A stretch of DNA of 64,000 nucleotides from Ancrocorticia sp047501485 (GTDB lineage Bacteria > Actinomycetota > Actinomycetes > Actinomycetales > Actinomycetaceae), in contig JAZDRN010000006.1 of NCBI GenBank assembly GCA_047501485.1, forward strand, positions 62,001 through 126,000, read 5' to 3'. Position 1 is the stretch's first letter. The number at the start of each line of letters is the position of its first letter. Position numbers and translations under genes: made by a program. Shown in pieces: positions 61,513-64,000 of the stretch. The notes under the pieces are model-generated. The model was not told where the DNA came from, ran no database searches, and saw only the letters and a program-made list of their open reading frames with translations.

Positions 61513-61632
61513 CATCTCCTCCCATCCGGACTCTCACCGTCGGTCCCGGAATTCCACCGAGTCAACCGGCCCTCAAGGAGCCGGGTCGCGGACTGTCACC
61601 GCCGGTTCAGACTTGCACTGACCCCGGAGAAA
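61513..61632 (-). ncRNA. FMN riboswitch (RFN element)
   Basis: On the minus strand the conserved RFN blocks appear in order: GGGGTCAGTGCAAGTCT, ACCGGCGGTGACAGTCCGCG, the variable hairpin, GGTGGAATTCCGGGACCGAC and GGTGAGAGTCCGGATGGGAG. It senses FMN and controls ribE downstream, probably by blocking translation, since no clear terminator follows. Confidence 0.95.
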
Positions 61633-61704
61633 TACGATTCATTCTCCGCCACCGTACCACTCGGACTGCGGACCACCTCAACGAACTCCATAACCTGAAA
61701 CTCG

Positions 61705-62190
61705 CTATTGACGAACAAGCAAGGTTCCGGTCTGGCCGTTCCAGATACGATCCTGGTCGGGTAGATCTGCTCCAGGGTAATAGTCCGGGATGTCGACGGC
61801 GACGCCCGCGGGGTAGTACGTACCAAATGGAGCGTCGGCCATTCCGTATTCCGTGACGCCGTCGTCGTCCTCGTTCGCGAGGAAGAGTTCGGCGGTGGTG
61901 CCGTCCTCGTAAGTTGCATTCGGCAGGATGATGGTGACGCAGAGATCATCGGAACTCTCTGGCGTCGGGCACCATGTGCCGTCAATGCCTGTTGGTGGCG
62001 TCGTTGCCTCGTCCACCGGTTCCGTGGTCCGGGCCTCTGGGGCTTGTGCGGTCGGTTCTTCGGGAGATGGAGCCTGTTCCGTCTGGGCCACGGTCGTCTG
62101 CGGATCGGATGCGTCACCACTCTGACAGGCGGTCAGGGTGAAAGCGGCAAGTCCAACCGCCACGGCACCTGCGGTGATCGTCTTCTTCAA
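61705..62190 (-). CDS. Hypothetical lipoprotein
   Basis: Exported lipoprotein of 161 residues: TTG 62190 behind GGGGGGAAG, signal peptide with lipobox LTAC, a Thr/Pro/Glu-rich linker (about 25-65) and a small globular C-terminus starting GIDGTWCPTPESSDD. No family recognised; the start resembles lipocalin-like or DUF small domains of Actinobacteria. Confidence 0.7.
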   Translation of the reverse strand: MKKTITAGAVAVGLAAFTLTACQSGDASDPQTTVAQTEQAPSPEEPTAQAPEARTTEPVDEATTPPTGIDGTWCPTPESSDDLCVTIILPNATYEDGTTAELFLANEDDDGVTEYGMADAPFGTYYPAGVAVDIPDYYPGADLPDQDRIWNGQTGTLLVRQ

Positions 62191-62408
62191 AGGTCTTCCC
62201 CCCGAGCGTCTACTATTCGATGTATCGGTCGATCAGCCCAATCTATCAAGCCGGTCGACCGGTCTCAGCCTGCAGCGGCGCACCGCCGTTCTTCGCGAGA
62301 GCCCTCGCCATCTATCCCAGTATTCCTTCCGGCAAGCCCGGCAATAAGACAGCGGAGGGATGAAACCCGGCTCACCAGGTCTCACCCCTCCTTCGAAAAG
62401 GCTTACGA

Positions 62409-62427
62409 GGCCGTCATTTCAACGGCC
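62409..62427 (-). terminator. Weak hairpin after the NCS1 permease gene
   Basis: Stem GGCCGT/ACGGCC with a 7-base loop, 15 bases beyond the stop codon on the minus strand. Only a short T run follows. Confidence 0.35.
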
Positions 62428-62441
62428 CCCTGCATCCACGT

Positions 62442-63863
62442 TCACACCGCGACCGGGGATCGCGACTCGACGATGCGCTGCTCGGAACGCCCCGCCATCG
62501 CCTTCGAGAGCGCGATGTGCAGCACGAAGCTGATGATCAATGCTCCGATACCCGCAGGGAAGTCCAGCGGGAGCGGCAGCCAGTACTGGAAGACGATACC
62601 CAGTACAGCACCCACGAGGAAGGAGATGATTCCGGGCCACCGGACGGCCGGCAGATCGTTCGGGTCTGCCGAGGTGTACTCACGGCGGCGGACCACGTAG
62701 AAGTCGGCGAGGATCGGCCCCGCGAGGGGAACGAAGGCCGCACCGAGCACCGTGATGAAATCCGCGAAGAAGAAGGAGTAGAAGCCGAACGCACCGAGGA
62801 TACTGCCGATGATTCCGGCCACGATCACGATCTTCCCACGAGGGATCCGCTTGCCCATCGCGTTCGCTGCAGGTCCGATGTACAACGCGTTGCAGTACAG
62901 CTCGGACATGTTGGTGGTCCACAGTGCCACCACCCACAGGACCACGCCAAGGATCGCGAAGATGAGGCCTTTATCGACCATCCAGGCGATGAAATTGGCG
63001 TCTCCCGTGGCGATCTTGCCGGTGTATCCCACCAGATTCAGCAGCGGATTGGTGAGGATGAAGCAGGCGCCCACGCCGATAAGCACGTGTGACGCCTTCT
63101 TGGCGTAACGGAAGATGTCCACGCCCATGATGACTCCGGCGATCCACGCACCGATGATGAGCGTTACCCCGGTGCCAACGGAGGTTCCACCTCGCGTCGA
63201 GGCTTCCGAAAGCACATTGCCGAATCCGCCGAACTCGCTCACCATCATGATGGCGGCAATGATCGCGACGATGAGAACGAATGGCGCGGCAGGAGCCGAG
63301 ATCCTCTCGATGGCCACGATCCCCTTCCACGCGGACCAGGTGAAGATGGCTCCCCAGATGAGGGATAGGACGACGAACTCCAACGAGAGTCCGCCCACCA
63401 CAGTGATCCCCGACCACGAGCCGAAGGCCGCATCGAAGATCTCACCGACCATTCCCACGATCGACGCGAACCAACCGAGAGTCAGCAGTGCCATGATCAG
63501 CATGGGAAGAATGATCCCTTTGTTCCCGTATGAGAAGCGCGAGACCAGCGATAGGTTGAATCCCGTCTTCATCGCGATGTAGCCCAACAGGAAGGTGAGG
63601 ACGACGAGCGTTCCCTGCCCCAGGATGATCGTTCCCACGGCGGTGGCGAACGGCATTCCTCCGCCGTCCGGTTCTCCCGCCAGCTGACCGCCAACGATAA
63701 GACCCGTGGGGACGTATCCGAATCCTACCCAGATGACGAACATGGACCACCACGAACGTCGCGCCTTGGGAGGCACCGCCGCCAGCATGTACTCCTCATT
63801 GGAATCGTCGACGCTCGGTGTCTCGGGATCTTTGTCTACAGTGTTTTGTACAGGGGGTTCCAT
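62442..63863 (-). CDS. NCS1-family nucleobase permease (cytosine permease type)
   Basis: Integral membrane protein of 473 residues with about 12 helices, NCS1 family (CodB-like). Early motif WVGFGYVPTGLIVGGQLAG and the central FSYGNKGIILPM fit CodB-type cytosine/purine transporters. It imports a nucleobase or related compound with cations. ATG 63863 follows AAAGG. No deaminase (codA) lies inside the window; it could follow on the left but does not, so the substrate is open. Confidence 0.88.
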   Translation of the reverse strand: MEPPVQNTVDKDPETPSVDDSNEEYMLAAVPPKARRSWWSMFVIWVGFGYVPTGLIVGGQLAGEPDGGGMPFATAVGTIILGQGTLVVLTFLLGYIAMKTGFNLSLVSRFSYGNKGIILPMLIMALLTLGWFASIVGMVGEIFDAAFGSWSGITVVGGLSLEFVVLSLIWGAIFTWSAWKGIVAIERISAPAAPFVLIVAIIAAIMMVSEFGGFGNVLSEASTRGGTSVGTGVTLIIGAWIAGVIMGVDIFRYAKKASHVLIGVGACFILTNPLLNLVGYTGKIATGDANFIAWMVDKGLIFAILGVVLWVVALWTTNMSELYCNALYIGPAANAMGKRIPRGKIVIVAGIIGSILGAFGFYSFFFADFITVLGAAFVPLAGPILADFYVVRRREYTSADPNDLPAVRWPGIISFLVGAVLGIVFQYWLPLPLDFPAGIGALIISFVLHIALSKAMAGRSEQRIVESRSPVAV

Positions 63864-64000
63864 GATGGACCTTTCTGTTGAAGAGATTCGCGTGGCGCGT
63901 GAGCCACGCGAATGAGTGCCCGTGGGGAACTGGCCGCCGAAGGTACGGCACGACGACGACGTCCGGGATCAATCCGCACGCGGTCAGGACAGGAAACCCT
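63864..64000. other. Right window edge, upstream region of the permease
   Basis: 137 bases with the presumed promoter of the permease gene. A palindromic stretch CGTGGC(G)...GCCACG lies at 63891-63908 and could be an operator. No gene seen. Confidence 0.3.

Noticed and set aside
63891..63908. Inverted repeat at the right edge as a terminator of a gene outside the window
   Set aside because: No T-tract and no gene end visible; kept only as a possible operator.

Overview
The window is a 64-kb piece of a high-GC Gram-positive (actinobacterial) chromosome. The evidence is the fhaA-fhaB-pstP-rodA-pbpA-pknB cell-envelope kinase/phosphatase cluster, crgA, a class E sortase, GTG/TTG starts, stop/start overlaps of the ATGA/GTGA type and GC-rich codon use. 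The absence of pknA, the general gene content and the many small transporters suggest an Actinomycetales/Micrococcales-type organism (Actinomycetaceae is my guess, weakly held).

Layout. 0-14.3 kb is ordinary metabolism and transport: oligopeptidase B, an AraC regulator divergent from a VOC protein, a POT peptide symporter, RNase HI, a zinc-type macrodomain ADP-ribosyl hydrolase, a membrane-anchored DsbA-like protein, a heterodimeric ABC exporter and an amidohydrolase. 14.65-17.75 kb is a small decayed island, visibly lower in GC and bounded by a tRNA-Leu gene and a diverged copy of that tRNA's 3' end plus its terminator. It holds a lipoprotein, a gene broken by an early amber codon, an AbiE toxin-antitoxin pair with a truncated toxin, and the C-terminal remnant of a large serine recombinase. 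18.6-33 kb is the envelope/division block: LigA-like membrane protein, fhaA to pknB, trpG, a 51-aa membrane protein, sortase E, crgA, rhomboid, ppiA and a repetitive coiled membrane protein. The crgA-rhomboid gap of about 1 kb is non-coding and contains an 18-bp tandem repeat and a dense cluster of DnaA-box-like 9-mers. This gene set is origin-proximal in mycobacteria, so an oriC or DnaA-titration site is worth testing.

33-43 kb holds an M20 amidohydrolase with a DUF3100 membrane partner, then a metal-handling block: a Crp/Fnr regulator, CopZ-like chaperone, a P1B ATPase with an unusual CPG motif, a YeiH-type transporter, and a His-rich CPH copper ATPase behind a CsoR-type operator. 43-58 kb is polyol/glycerol-phosphate metabolism: a minus-strand unit of AGPS-like FAD oxidase, GlpD, glycerol-1-phosphate-dehydrogenase-like enzyme, FGGY kinase (interrupted by an in-frame TAG) and a YhfZ-like regulator, followed later by a second, intact kinase-dehydrogenase pair. 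58-64 kb carries OsmC, a GH114-type lipoprotein, an SDR, riboflavin synthase behind an FMN riboswitch, a small lipoprotein and an NCS1 nucleobase permease.

A recurring feature is long, nearly perfect intergenic hairpins (11-18 bp arms), often without a T-tract, between genes. A dispersed repeat of about 78 bp carrying an AAACCGG-type core occurs three times between 27 and 43 kb. No CRISPR array, intact transposase or rRNA was seen.
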